From Adiantum capillus-veneris (taxonomy: Eukaryota; Streptophyta; Polypodiopsida; Polypodiales; Pteridaceae): DNA of 64,000 nucleotides. Shown piece after piece: positions 1-10,560 of the stretch (positions are counted from its first letter, which is position 1; the number at the start of each line of letters is the position of its first letter). The position numbers were made by a program, and so were the translations under genes. The stretch spans positions 63,201,933-63,265,932 of the forward strand of contig CM043965.1 in assembly GCA_014529385.2 (NCBI GenBank), given 5' to 3'. The notes beneath the pieces are model-generated. The model saw only the letters and a list, made by a program, of their open reading frames with translations, was not told the origin of the DNA and searched no databases.

Positions 1-1002
1 CCAAAATCTCTCGCAATAAGCATCCACTGTATCTTTCTTGGTCATCCGAAGATGGTTCCAAGCAGCTCGTATATCGCGTTCATACTCTTGAGTCAGCCAA
101 GAAGAAATAAAAAGCTTCTTAAATTTCAGCCATTTAACTGGCATAGTCTTGTATAAAAGAAGCGTGGACCACCAAGTTCGAGCATTCCCCTTAAAGTAAG
201 AAGCAGCTCTATGAATCTTAGAGTGCTCTGAGTATCGTCCTCTCGCGAAAGCGATGTCAAACTACTGTACAAAAGATAAAGCCTTCGAAGCATCTCTATA
301 TACCGAAAACGTGTCAAATTTAATTGACTGTCAACCTTTCTTAAACTCTCGAACCTTCTTGCTTTTATCTTCAGAAAGTCATATTGGGTGGCTTTATAAA
401 AATTCTTCTTCTTTGCATAAAAGTTGTTGTCGTCAGAGTCTGAATTGTCTGTAGACGAGTCCTCTGTAGAACTGTCACTCACTGGGTGAGATTTAGACTT
501 CTTTGCTTGCTTCGCTTTTCGCCCTTGTGGTCTTCTTCGCTCGAGTCAGATGAGCTAGAAGAACTCTCAAAAGAAGAAGAAGAAGAAGAAGAATTGGGTA
601 CTTCTTCAAATCGAAGACGAATAACCCGGGAAGTCAATACCATTCTTTTGCTTTTTGCCTTGCTTTTTAGTTTTGTTTTGCGTGTCAAAAAACTGAGCAC
701 CGTGCATCAACCACCTCTTCTAATTCCTTCTCTAAATTTCTTTTGTGAGCAAAAGGTTTCTTGAGAGCGAGTTTCGAGGGTGGTGTTGTGGTTTTCTGCC
801 ACTGCGCATGCACTTCGTGAAAGAAGTCTCGCTCATATATTTTGCAAATTTTGGGTCCTTCGCAAATTGAGCATCATCTTTGTTGCATCGTCGATCATTG
901 ACGACGCTCCATCTCTCGACACTCCTTGCCGGAATCTTCGTTGTGATCCCTTGCCTTATCTCCGGATGCAGAGGGAGTCGACTGATCCTTGCGTGAAGCC
1001 AT
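1..1002 (-). pseudogene. Ty3/gypsy gag, 5' part, decayed and cut by the window edge
   Basis: Minus-strand translation of about 1-340 gives a retrotransposon gag core: a YFKGNARTWW block, then a PVKWLKFKKLF block, then DTVDAYCERFW, in the order seen in the plant gag family PF03732. This would be the capsid that packages element RNA. The likely start is the ATG at 1000-1002 (MASRKDQ), 57 bases past a primer site at 1059-1070. The region between about 480 and 760 encodes a Ser/Glu/Lys-rich stretch. The frame is broken: the capsid core lies in a different frame from the acidic region, and a TAG stands just before an FDIAF motif. Protease, RT and integrase would lie beyond position 1. Family assignment is firm; the exact start is inferred. 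Confidence 0.72.
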
Positions 1003-1058
1003 AGGTGCCGCGGAAAAAAAATTGGGATCGGATTTCCCGTAGAAGAGAAATCGGCCGC

Positions 1059-1070
1059 GCTCTAAGACCA
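1059..1070 (-). other. Primer-binding site of the left-edge gypsy element
   Basis: On the minus strand this reads TGGTCTTAGAGC, one base after the LTR end (TTACA). The standard plant initiator-Met primer site is TGGTATCAGAGC, so this is the same site with two changes or a site for another tRNA. The spacing matches the intact site at 42427-42438. Confidence 0.5.
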
Positions 1071-1071
1071 C

Positions 1072-1757
1072 TGTAACAGACTTGGGACACTCCAAGTCAA
1101 GAATCTACCACGACAGCACCAAATAACCACTTCAAAACAATTCACAGTTCACAATTGATTCAACACTGGCCCGGCGGAGTTCCGTGCCTAGAGATATTGG
1201 CCCCAAAGACTAGCGCCCCTTTCAGTATTTCTTTTTGTATTAATCTGAGTTCGAAGTATAAGCGTGCAGGCAGGCGCTCACACTCAGACTCTGCGTCCAG
1301 ATGCTCTGAGTTGAGAGTGGCCCTGCCTGCTTATTTAAAGGTACAAGGGTTGCCAAAAGCAGAGCCCCAAAAGCTAAAAATGAAAAGCTCAAAAGCTTGG
1401 GTTCTAAAAGGCCTTCATAAAAATAAAGCAAGGCTCTTTCTCTCTCTTTCTCCTATGCTTTAGTAGAATAAAGCAACTTTTAGATTTGCGTGGAATTCCA
1501 GCCTTGCGTAGCTTTTTTTTCAGCTTCAATAAAATCCGTCGTGATCTGCGAGCGTCTTGCATCTAGCAGGATCTCCACGTTTTCCGGGGGCTGCCATACA
1601 GCCATGCCATGTTAGTATTTCAGCCTGCAGCCGGGAGTCCTCACCAGAGGGTGTATGTACTGGGCAACTATAACCGACTTAGGGTTTCCTGCAGGCCTTT
1701 CCCGCACCTAGGGGTAGTGTGTGTGCACTGGGCACGCCACATCACCAATTTGTGACA
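1072..1757 (-). mobile_element. 5' LTR of the left-edge gypsy element (outer end approximate)
   Basis: The inner end is set by TGTAACAG on the plus strand at 1072 (minus ...TTACA) next to the primer site. A TATA-like TTTAAATAA lies on the minus strand near 1331-1339, consistent with an LTR promoter driving the gag to its left. The outer end is a guess at the TGACA ending at 1757 (minus TGTCACAAATTGG). The partner LTR is outside the window, so neither the length nor a target duplication can be checked. Confidence 0.45.
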
Positions 1758-2656
1758 AACACATTCTAGCCCTAATCTAAAACTCTATCCCCTGTGTGTC
1801 TTGACTCGAGTGTTGTTTCCAATTCTTCCCTTGTTTTTAGTCCAGTTGTGGTGTTATTGCAATAACTTTAACACCTTGTCGAGTGACCAACCGGTTTCAC
1901 TAGTATCAACACACCATTCCACTTCTCTGCTGTGAAGAGTTCGATCCAGAACTGCAACCATCGATTATGGAAGCAACAACAGTTCCAACTTCCACCTAGC
2001 CCTAACTAAAAGGAAAGGTGGAGTACCAGGAAGTTGAAGAGGAAACAGCAATGCATAAACACATGATACAAGGAGAAGAGAAATCAAACAAGTATCATTA
2101 AGTCGTCCCCCAATATAAAAAGGCAAGACATAAGAAAGCATTGATTATTTCAACAAGCTTAAGACGAGTATGAAATGGCCAAACTTCAAAGTTCTAAGTA
2201 CCATGCTACAAGGCTTGTTCATGCAATTGCTCGCATCGTTGTCGCATTGAGCTTGCCAAGAACTTTCACCACTAGAACCTTATTCCCTATGTCAAGCAAG
2301 GACGGATGGATTGATCTTTCCTATTTCTAACATTCATTTGCACGTTATCTTTTGATTCATCCAAAAATAACTTTCCAATCATTTGTGATTAATGGTTAAC
2401 TTTTAAGCTATCTTCAAAAAATTCAAGTAAAATGTCAAAAAGCGAATATAATCATTGATGAGTGATGCACTAGCAAATCTAATCATCGGTGAATGATGCA
2501 TTAGGAGATCGCATTAAGGTTTTCATTGTAATTTGAAAGAATTTCCATTAATGCTAAGAAGAATTGCTTTAAAAAAATGATTGAGGGGGGTGACTAAGGA
2601 GATAGATGACTATTTGTGAAGCTATAGACCAAATCAAGGGATAAAAGCTCCTCAAA
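1758..2656. other. Non-coding stretch, nothing recognised
   Basis: AT-rich, no open frame of substance and no domain seen. Two short similar phrases built on GTGATGCA occur at about 2460-2510, a very small local duplication. Confidence 0.5.
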
Positions 2657-3131
2657 ACTAGATCTGCCAAGACTTGGCATAGATGAAAATTGATGTGAGG
2701 CTCAAAGAAAAGATGAAAATTGGTGTGAGGCTCAAAGAAAACAAATTAAAAGCCTTTACTACTTGTTATCAAGATAGTCCCATCTTCCCACCATAGAATT
2801 TTCATTGCTTTTCTTCAAATGCAAGTTTTACTCATAAGGAGTTAGATGCAAATCTATATAATTGAAGAGTCTATGCCTCTAAAGGCTCTACTCTTCAAAA
2901 TTAGATCTGCCAAGACTTGGCATAGATGAAAATTGGTGTGAGGCTCAAAGAAAAGATGAAAATTGGTGTGAGGCTCAAAGAAAACAAATTAAAAGCCTTT
3001 ACTACTTGTTATCAAGATAGTCCCATCTTCCCACCATAGAATTTTCATTGCTTTTCTTCAAATGCAAGTTTTACTCATAAGGAGTTAGATGAAATCTATA
3101 TAATTGAAGAGTCTATGCCTCTAAAGGCTCT
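2657..3131. repeat. Tandem duplication, 2 copies of ~238 bp
   Basis: The stretch starting at about 2658 (AGATCTGCCAAGACTTGGCA) recurs almost unchanged at about 2901 and both copies run through to CTAAAGGCTCTA. Each copy itself contains a second tandem duplication of ~33 bp (GATGAAAATTGGTGTGAGG twice). Differences between copies are a few single bases, so the duplication is fairly recent. No coding content. Confidence 0.85.
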
Positions 3132-5280
3132 AGAACCCTTCCATCAGTTTTAAGTAAAATTTCATAAGTAACCATAACCATGTTTTATGATTTAGAGCAT
3201 CATTGATGAAAATTGCACTTCACAGAACCTTGTGCATGGTTTCAAGGTGTGTTAGCCATTGAGGTAAGGCATTGCACTCAATGCATCAAGTTCATTAACA
3301 TGCATGAGCATAATCAAAAACTAACTTTCTAAAGAGCTGAAAACTTGAAAAGAGGATGTTAAGAAACGACAATCACTCAACGAGCAATTATCATCATCAC
3401 ATTGTGTAAAACAATTTTAAAATGGCCATTGGATGTTTCCCAACCTTGAAATGAGAAGTTCAAAACTATAACCACACAAGCTTTTTAAAACGCGCCAACT
3501 ACTCAACGAGCAATTATCTTCGCATTGTAAAATGGGTATATGTGTTCTTTCCATTATATAGTCACTCTTAATTTCATCTCTTGCAAACAAAAAAGCCAAT
3601 GCAAATTTGATCCCATTTGGTTTTTTTTTTTACAAGAGCAAGTTTAAGCATTGCATGTGTCATTGTATTTCAAGCAACATGTGAAGATAGATAATGTTTG
3701 CTGAAGTTTTTTTATCAAAGTTTGGTTTTTTTTTATAACAAAGTTTGGTTTATAAGAGAGGTAAATAGAAATCGACAATGAACAAATATCGTCGCACCAA
3801 TGGTACCATGGACTGTACACTGTCAAATGTGCACCCAATGTGTAAGTTGAAAAATTAGCAAATGCTGAACACCACAATTTATACAGTAACGCTAGTAGCA
3901 GCAACCTAATTCAAATGATTCAAATCATTAAGAAGCCAACATCCAATAGGCACATCTGATGTAGCCTAAATTCAGTGGCAAGGTTGAAGCTTCCGTGGGC
4001 CAAAAGCCATGCTGAACTTGTGCTGTATATGCTTATGAGTTCAAGTCCCTTTTGCTTGTGGCACATAGCTTCACAAAAGCGTATGGGTTGATATTCCAGC
4101 ATGAATATAGTGTGAGGAAGTTTGAATTTATATACTCTAGTGTTTGCACATCAAGGAATGATTTGAAACGTCGTGATTTGTAATCTTGAGATAGCTTGTG
4201 TATGTTTATGACATAAGTTATCTTTAACGATTTCTTACTATTCACTTGGTTGTATGATTGCAACGAATTGGTATATCCTTCAGCATTTGGAAGAACCAAA
4301 ACCCCTCTTGTATGCATGCAACTTAGCCCCGACAGAGTACTTTTTAGGTTTTTAGTAGCTCTGAAATGATGGCCGAACATTATTCAACAAATTTTGCAAA
4401 GAAGTTAACAAGCTGATCGGTTGTTACAATAAAAAGGAGCTTGGTAGATTTTAATAATTTTAAATCTGAACTGCTAGTCCACAGTCTGTCATTTAAAAAA
4501 AGTGGTCCTTGTTAAGAGCAACTAAAAGGAAGCGCTCGCAGCTGTAAGCTAGGTATGACGACTCATACCCACTTACCCACCTTCGTTACCGCAAACAAGA
4601 AAAAATACACTAATAATTCTATAGGTACAAAAGCAAAGAAACAAAATCAACAAAAAAACATCCCTTTGTCAAAAATAAACAGAAGAAACCCAATGAAGTT
4701 ACTTTTCAAAGATGAGTACCTTCTCACAGCTTTATTATGAATATTGACGGATGGAGATACCTTGATGAACTAGCTAGAATCCAAAACATGAAATTGAGGT
4801 CATTCATAAACAACTGAAATTAGAAAATTGACCTCATACCAAGGAGCTGCTCATGCTTCTTCAGAAGAGCATAAGGCCTTATGCTTACAACTTGCAAGAC
4901 ACTCTGAGAGACTTTTTACGTTTTTAGTGCCATTTATTTCTACACAAAGCAATTACCCAAGTTTTCAGTCATCGGGCAGGTTTCCAAACGATAAAATAAT
5001 GTTCTTGGCGAAGACAAGTTTCCCACTGTCCTGCACTAAGTGATACATGTCCAATGCAATTTCATGGAAAGAAGATTTTGACTTCACATTTCAAGCGCTT
5101 GCCTTTTCCCTGCCTCTCAGACCACCTAATCTCCACCTCATTTTCACCTTTTCAGTTCATGACTACCTATGGCACATTTGCAATAGGATGTATGGGCACG
5201 TACAAATAAATACTGGTAAATATACAAATATATATGTGCCCATATATGTATGTGTGTGTGTGAAACCGGGATAACCGCAG
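3132..5280. other. Non-coding stretch, no gene recognised
   Basis: AT-rich with only short chance frames. A phrase around ACTCAACGAGCAATTATC occurs twice (about 3377 and 3502). No domain, splice-supported exon or RNA gene was recognised. The FPA-like gene to the right is transcribed toward this region, so unrecognised downstream exons or intron sequence of that gene could lie here. Confidence 0.45.
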
Positions 5281-6325
5281 ATTCGTCGTTAATGGAAAGT
5301 GCAAGATATAGACTCACGGTACTCGCCCATAAGACAATATAAACCGTCGATTTCATTGCGCATAGTATTGACTATATACTATGATACACCGTCTAACATT
5401 GTCAGCGCCCAATAGTAAGGGTAGAACTAGGTAACAAGCTCTCAGACATACGAGCATACTTCAATAGAAAGATTTGAGTACTGAGTTTTTGTCGGAACTC
5501 TAGAGACGTACGACAAACCTAGCCATGATGAAGCCTAGCACTAAGAGGCATTGAATAGGAAGGATTCAAACAATTTTAAGGTTGTTGATTGGGCATATGC
5601 ACCACTAAAGGTGAAAAAATTAACACAATATCAACTGGTCGTAATTCAAACAAAAACTTCATAAAGTCAAGTATCCATCGCCGCTACACGAACTAAGCCT
5701 CTGTGTGTGTGTGTGTGTGCGCGCGCGCGTGCCTAGATAAATCCATTCACCCTTAAAGGAAAGTGCAACGTATAGACCCATGGTAGTCACCCACAAGACG
5801 ATATAACCGTCAGCTCCATCATGCATAGTATTGACTAAATACCACGACATCCCCACTAGCGTTGTCAGTGCCCAATAGTGGGTACTGACATATGCTCCCA
5901 AACACAACACACACTACACGCACACACATGAGCATACATCAACACAAAGTTCAGCGTACTGAGCTCCTGTCATCATGACTCAAGAGATCGAGGGCAGACT
6001 CGAAGCCTAGCACTAAAAGAAGCATTAAATCCGAAAAATAGCACAAAAAATGAGTTAGTTGATAGGGCATATGCACCACAAAAGATAGAAATCATTAGCA
6101 CAATATCAACTGGTCGTAACTCGGGCGAAAACTTCACAATGTTAAGTCTACATATCTACTATACGACTAAACAGTATACCTAGATGAGTTCAGGATAAGC
6201 CCAGATTCCCCCTTAAAGGAAAGTGCAAGGTATAGACCCATGGTAGCCACCCACAAGACAATATAACCGTCACCTCCATCATGCATGGCATTGACTAAAT
6301 ACCACGACATCCCCACTCGTTGTCA
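5281..6325. repeat. Tandem repeat, 3 copies of ~465 bp
   Basis: Three copies start near 5290, 5757 and 6218, each with GGAAAGTGCAA followed by TATAGAC, then an AAGACNATATAA phrase and GTATTGACTA. The linkers share CCTAGCACTA, GGGCATATGCACCAC and CAATATCAACTGGTCGTAA. The third copy is cut short near 6325. Copies differ by many point changes, so this is older than the duplication at 2657. No coding function seen. Confidence 0.8.
5702..5731. repeat. (GT)n(GC)n microsatellite
   Basis: A run of GT followed by GC dinucleotides, lying in the second linker of the 465-bp tandem repeat. The alternating purine-pyrimidine run is a potential Z-DNA former. Confidence 0.85.
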
Positions 6326-7112
6326 TACATATATAGATAGATAGATACATATATATAATATACTTAGATATCCATATATGTGTGTGTGCATGCGTCTACA
6401 TATGCATGATGTACCCGTATCGATAAACACACACATATACAAACAAAAAACAAAAAAATATACATAAGTGCGATTTTCGGTAAATGCCAGAAACATTGCT
6501 TGAGGCTCTCCCATCGAAAATGCCACAACATGGCCTTTCTTCACTATCTGTGTTGAAGTGGTCATCAGTCACACACTTCAGCAACCCATGGTCACATGGA
6601 ATGCAAAATAGGAAGGGGAAACGGGGAATAGGAACAGCATGAACTGCCATTCCTTGCAATTGCATACTCTCAATTCTCGCATGGAACAAGGAGCAGAGTG
6701 GGAAAAGGAAACGGGGAACGGGGAACAGGAACCCCAAAAATTGCCATTCCCTGTGACTATGCAGCACCCCTAACTCTGCTTATGTTCTAGCTTTCTGTTT
6801 GGCACTTCAACGGTCTGAGTGCAACCTCCTCCTCCTTGTTTTTAGATTTGAACTTTCCTTCGGGCCCAGGTAATGTAGAATCAATCTATATCTAATTATC
6901 CGTTCAGTGACCTTGAAGAGTAGGAAACCCACACAGGAACAAAAAGGCTCTATGCATGTCCTTCAAACCTAAGCATTTTTTTAAATAAAAAACTATTTAC
7001 ATAGGAGCTGCAACAAAAAAAATTTCAATCATGATAGCAAACTTAGCGACCAATAACAAGAACTCAAGAAAATGATGCCAAGCACTTTGCTGCCAACAGA
7101 TAAAACCCATAC
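6326..7112. other. Non-coding; possible intron or 3' part of the FPA-like gene
   Basis: No domain seen. A purine-rich phrase (GGGAAACGGGGAAYRGGAAC) is present twice, near 6617 and 6708, in a small local duplication of ~95 bp. The region lies directly downstream of the FPA-like exon 2 donor site, so it is probably intronic. Confidence 0.4.
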
Positions 7113-7703
7113 CCGCTTCCCTGAGTGTGACCTCAAAAAGTCAACACGCAGCTCCTCTCCTTGAATAAGCTTTTTATTTAAGCCCTTGACAGCAGCGCTT
7201 GCATCCTCAATTCTTCTAAACTCTGCAAGAGCAGAATTACGATCTCGCAACAACCTAAAGTCATCCAAAGGCCCAAACTTCTTGAATTCTGCTTCGAGCT
7301 GTTCCTTTGTTATTGTTTCACTTACTCCCCATATCCATAAATGCTTGCTTGGTTTTGCCTGAAATACATTTACAGTACTAAGAAAGAAACTCCAGCAAAA
7401 ACTTTTCAAATAGTGTTTACAAGTGCATGCAGGAACAAAGGTGATGCTCACTGGTTTGGCAAACTCGATTCTAAGTGACTGGCCTTTAATAAGCTTCCCT
7501 TGCAGACCAGCTTTAGCTTCTTTTGCATCTTCCAGATCCCTGAACTCAATGAAGGCATAACTTCGAGCAGGATATGCCGAAACATAATCTACCGCCCCAT
7601 ACTTAGCAAATGTCTGTATTAAGAGCGCCTCTGATGCATCTGCGGCCACATTACCAACCCAAAGCAATCGCGAAGGTGCCCCTTCCCCATCTGTCTCCTC
7701 CAT
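7113..7703 (-). CDS. FPA: FPA-like RNA-binding protein, exons for RRM1 and RRM2
   Basis: Exon A (7703-7452) and exon B (7358-7113) are joined by removing a 93-bp intron with donor GTGAGC at 7451 and acceptor TTTCAG at 7359. Splicing gives RIEFAKP-AKPSKHLW, the RRM1-RRM2 junction of FPA. RRM1 has RNP2 LLWVGNV and RNP1-like SYAFIEF (about residues 12-82). RRM2 has HLWIWGV and SALAEF and ends LRVDFLRS, a signature of FPA. Exon B ends at AAGCGG with donor GTATGG at 7112, so the gene should continue. Known FPA (a SPEN-family nuclear protein of ~900 residues with three RRMs and a SPOC domain) acts in RNA 3'-end choice and flowering-time control in Arabidopsis; a role here is inferred. RRM3 and SPOC were not found, so the rest lies past a long intron or the copy is truncated. 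Start: ATG at 7703-7701. Confidence 0.82.
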
Positions 7704-7746
7704 TCTTTTTCTCCTCTTTTCCCTGGCCTTTACTTGCTGAAAGCAA
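7704..7746 (-). other. Splice acceptor and 5' leader just upstream of the FPA-like start
   Basis: On the minus strand a pyrimidine-rich TTGCTTTCAG ends at 7737, followed by 33 bases to the ATG. The frame stays open across those 33 bases. The simplest reading is an intron in the 5' leader with the start codon in this exon. Confidence 0.45.
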
Positions 7747-8469
7747 AAGCTTGTATTAAACGATAATGTAAAGCAGCATTAAAATCTCCTTCACTAGCTT
7801 GAGAATTTTCATCCAAATTGTGTGACATCCAAAAAAATTGGATAAAAAGGACTAGACACATAGAAGCTAAGAAGTAAAAACCTCGAAAGAGTAACCACTT
7901 TATGCAATGTAAATGAGCACTTCTCTATCATCCAAATCGTACATGTCATTATGTTAAACTCATGCTTATTATATTAAGTTTATGCCAATATGAACATAAG
8001 GCACAGTACGAGCAATGAATCATGTTCCACCATCTGGGTCTTGTAGCATATTTCATTCCTGAACAACTAAACCAAAGCAGCAGACAGACAACAATGGTCC
8101 CAACCACTAATATATAATCTGCATCCATTTGAATTTCAATGGAATGCCCATCTCATGCCATAACTCTCACAAACTCTTTCGAAATCCCCCTTTGTAATGG
8201 CATCGTGTATCTACTCAGCTAAAGTGCCCCTTTCAAACCCAGAAACCGTGCCTTAGAACAGCACAGCATCAAAAAAACGCACTAGCAAATGTGGCTTCGT
8301 GCCAGAATAGAGCTTTGTTCTATATGAATCTTTCATGCTCGAGCTTTGTGATTTTCCCCTAGAATGTGATTAGGTCAGAACGATCTCACTCTCCCTAACA
8401 AGCTCTTCAAGCTCAGGAATATTATAAATTGGACCTGTGTAATGACAAAATGTGTGATGCTGCTGCTGT

Positions 8470-8470
<1 letters not shown>
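7747..8470. other. Probable 5'-leader intron of the FPA-like gene
   Basis: No coding content was recognised. It lies between the acceptor at 7737 and a candidate leader exon beyond the microsatellite. Confidence 0.35.

Positions 8471-8563
<93 letters not shown>
8471..8563. repeat. Compound microsatellite (CT)n(CA)n
   Basis: About 69 bases of CT run directly into about 25 bases of CA on the plus strand. On the transcribed strand of the FPA-like gene this is (TG)n(AG)n in the probable leader intron. Long chance frames of alternating Arg/Glu or Leu/Ser here are not genes. Confidence 0.95.
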
Positions 8564-8615
8564 GTACATGCACGCATGGACATGATAGAAAGAGGAGGGA
8601 GCTGTCGACGCGTAC

Positions 8616-8720
8616 CTGTGTGTGCTGGGTAGAAGAAGCGCAGGCACTGTCCTTGTGAATAGTAGTCGCACACGCGGGAGAGAGAGAGGAGGCGTAGAGT
8701 AGGAGGGTTAAATTAGCGCT
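8616..8720 (-). other. Candidate first (leader) exon of the FPA-like gene
   Basis: Minus strand: a pyrimidine-rich stretch is followed by a short open frame and a good donor CACAG|GTACG at 8615. Splicing to 7736 does not keep its short frame in phase with the FPA start, so it would be untranslated leader with a short upstream frame. No TATA box was identified. This is inference only. Confidence 0.25.
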
Positions 8721-8926
8721 TCTCCATTAACATAGCATTAACGCCAAAGATGAGGATAGATGTGTCGCAGCAGGAGGGGCCTATAAGAGTTTCCTTAGTT
8801 AAAATTAGGGCATATACTCCATAGAGCACATGCAAGGCGATTTGTGAGACGAAGCACTCGAGAGGCCTCTATGGTCACTCCTTCCTTGAGTCATAGTATG
8901 CCTCCATAGCACACATGTGACCAACT
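8721..8926. other. Short non-coding stretch, possible promoter side of the FPA-like gene
   Basis: Nothing recognisable; it lies just upstream of the candidate leader exon. Confidence 0.3.
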
Positions 8927-9160
8927 TCTGTAATCACTAACACATCTCTAGAATAGGATTCGCCCAGTTGTGCAATGCGTGTAAAGCACACCTACAACCC
9001 ATTAGCTAACTAATGACACCTCATGTGGTGTGCTTCTATATGTTCTGTAATCACTAACACATCTCTAGAATAGGATTCGCCCAGTTGTGCAATGCGTGTA
9101 AAGCACACTTGCAACCTATTAGCTAACTAATGATACCTCATGTGGTGTGCTTCTATATGT
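8927..9160. repeat. Tandem duplication, 2 copies of ~117 bp
   Basis: The unit starting TTCTGTAATCACTAACACA occurs at 8927 and 9044 and ends GTGTGCTTCTATATG in both copies. Only a handful of single-base differences are visible, so this is recent. Confidence 0.9.
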
Positions 9161-9451
9161 TCTTATATTTCTAGAGTAGAAAATATTGAGTATAACCAAA
9201 AAGCATTTGAAAACTTTAGCAATATGAAGTAAGTTTTAACCTACCCAAATTTTACATTCAAATTTCAATCCTTGATCGTGGAACCGTCCTCCTTGAGAAA
9301 ATATCAAAAGACGTATGTACTTTTGAAAAAGCATTCTAGTCATGAAGGAAATGACTTCAGAAATACAATCCAATCATGATTCTTGATGAAAAAACACTTG
9401 AAATCGTGAAAAGGAACACCGTAACAAGCAAGGTGCATTGCTAGATTTCTC

Positions 9452-9465
9452 GCACACACACACAC

Positions 9466-9495
<30 letters not shown>
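9452..9495. repeat. Compound microsatellite (CA)n(GA)n
   Basis: A short CA run followed by TA and about 27 bases of GA. Confidence 0.9.
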
Positions 9496-9498
<3 letters not shown>

Positions 9499-9655
9499 AT
9501 CATAAGTAGTTATGAGGGATATAGTGGCGACAATGTGCTCCTCAACAATTTACTCCCATATTTAGAAGAGCTACATGTGTATTGTGGTTTAGCATTAGAA
9601 TTTGTCTAGCAAAAACCTTACATAGAGAGTAAGCATTAAATGTGAGTGTTTTTGA

Positions 9656-10005
9656 AACATTAAACTATGGTTTTGAATGGTTGCTTGTGAGTCCTACAAT
9701 AGAACCATGTCATGTATTTGCATTATGTTGATCATGCTCTTTTTGGCACTAAATGGCTTGCTACAAATGCATACCATGGTGAATTTATTATTCGATCTCC
9801 AAGGTGAATTTAGTTCATGTTGATCAGTTTCGACACATTAAACTATGGTTTGATTGGTTGCTTGTGAATCCTACAATAGAACCATGTCGTGTATTGCACT
9901 ATGTTGGTCATGCTTTTTGGCACTAAATGACTTGCTACACATGTATACAATTGTGAATTCATTCTTCAATCTCCAAGGTGAATTTAGTTCATGCTGATCA
10001 ATTTG
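9656..10005. repeat. Tandem duplication, 2 copies of ~178 bp
   Basis: The phrase ACATTAAACTATGGTTT starts both copies (about 9657 and 9835). Both continue through CTACAATAGAACCATGTC and CTCCAAGGTGAATTTAGTTC. Moderate divergence with small indels. No coding function. Confidence 0.85.
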
Positions 10006-10172
10006 TAGGTCATACAATAGGAGTTGTGGTGCTAGGTGTATTAGAAGTTCTATAGATATTGTAGCAACATTTTACATTATTGTATGATAGCTTTGTATGA
10101 AATATTTTTTTGTCAATGAAATGAAAGCTTCGATGAACCATTTGCAAGTGCTTCATGATGCACTTTGTTAGG

Positions 10173-10174
<2 letters not shown>

Positions 10175-10216
<42 letters not shown>

Positions 10217-10550
10217 ATTGTTTATGGATCCAAGTTCTGTGTTATACTCTCTCTCCCTCCTCTCTCTCTCTCTCTGTATGTTCATGTCTAGAAAGAGAGA
10301 GAGAGAGAGAGGTGTAGAGTGTTGGAGATGGATCTTTGTAAAGAGAGAGATGGAGGAGAGACAATGAGGAAGGGTGGGTAGAGAGATGTAGCTAAACAAT
10401 TGCAATGGTAGGAGGAAAGAGAGAGATATGGACATGTTTAGACTATAGGAGAGGTATAGAAGGAGAGGGATAGAGAGTGAAACTTAGAGAGAGAGAGAGA
10501 GAGAAAGAGAGAAAAGGGGAATCATTGAGACACGCAGAGTAGAGAGAGAG
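10175..10550. repeat. CT/GA microsatellite cluster
   Basis: (CT)n at 10175-10211, imperfect CT at about 10250-10275, then GA runs at about 10292-10312 and 10485-10550. Open frames here consist of dipeptide repeats and were ignored. Confidence 0.9.
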
Positions 10551-10560
10551 AGAAGAGACG

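Noticed and set aside
5149-5910. Similar minus-strand frames near 5144-5356 and 5659-5910 that look like a small gene family
   Set aside because: The similarity is explained by the 465-bp tandem repeat, and the frames do not stay open in the third copy.
8375-8673. Open frames of Arg/Glu, Leu/Ser, Cys/Val or His/Thr dipeptide repeats here and at 10010, 13340, 15513, 17409, 22019, 25033, 29029, 29406, 50012, 57070 and 57954
   Set aside because: They are translations of GA/CT and CA/GT microsatellites, open in several frames at once, with no domain outside the repeat.
8616-8673. CDYYSQGQC with a following His, like a CCCH zinc finger in front of the FPA-like gene
   Set aside because: Spacing does not fit C-x7/8-C-x5-C-x3-H, the third Cys is absent, and splicing to the FPA exon is out of phase.
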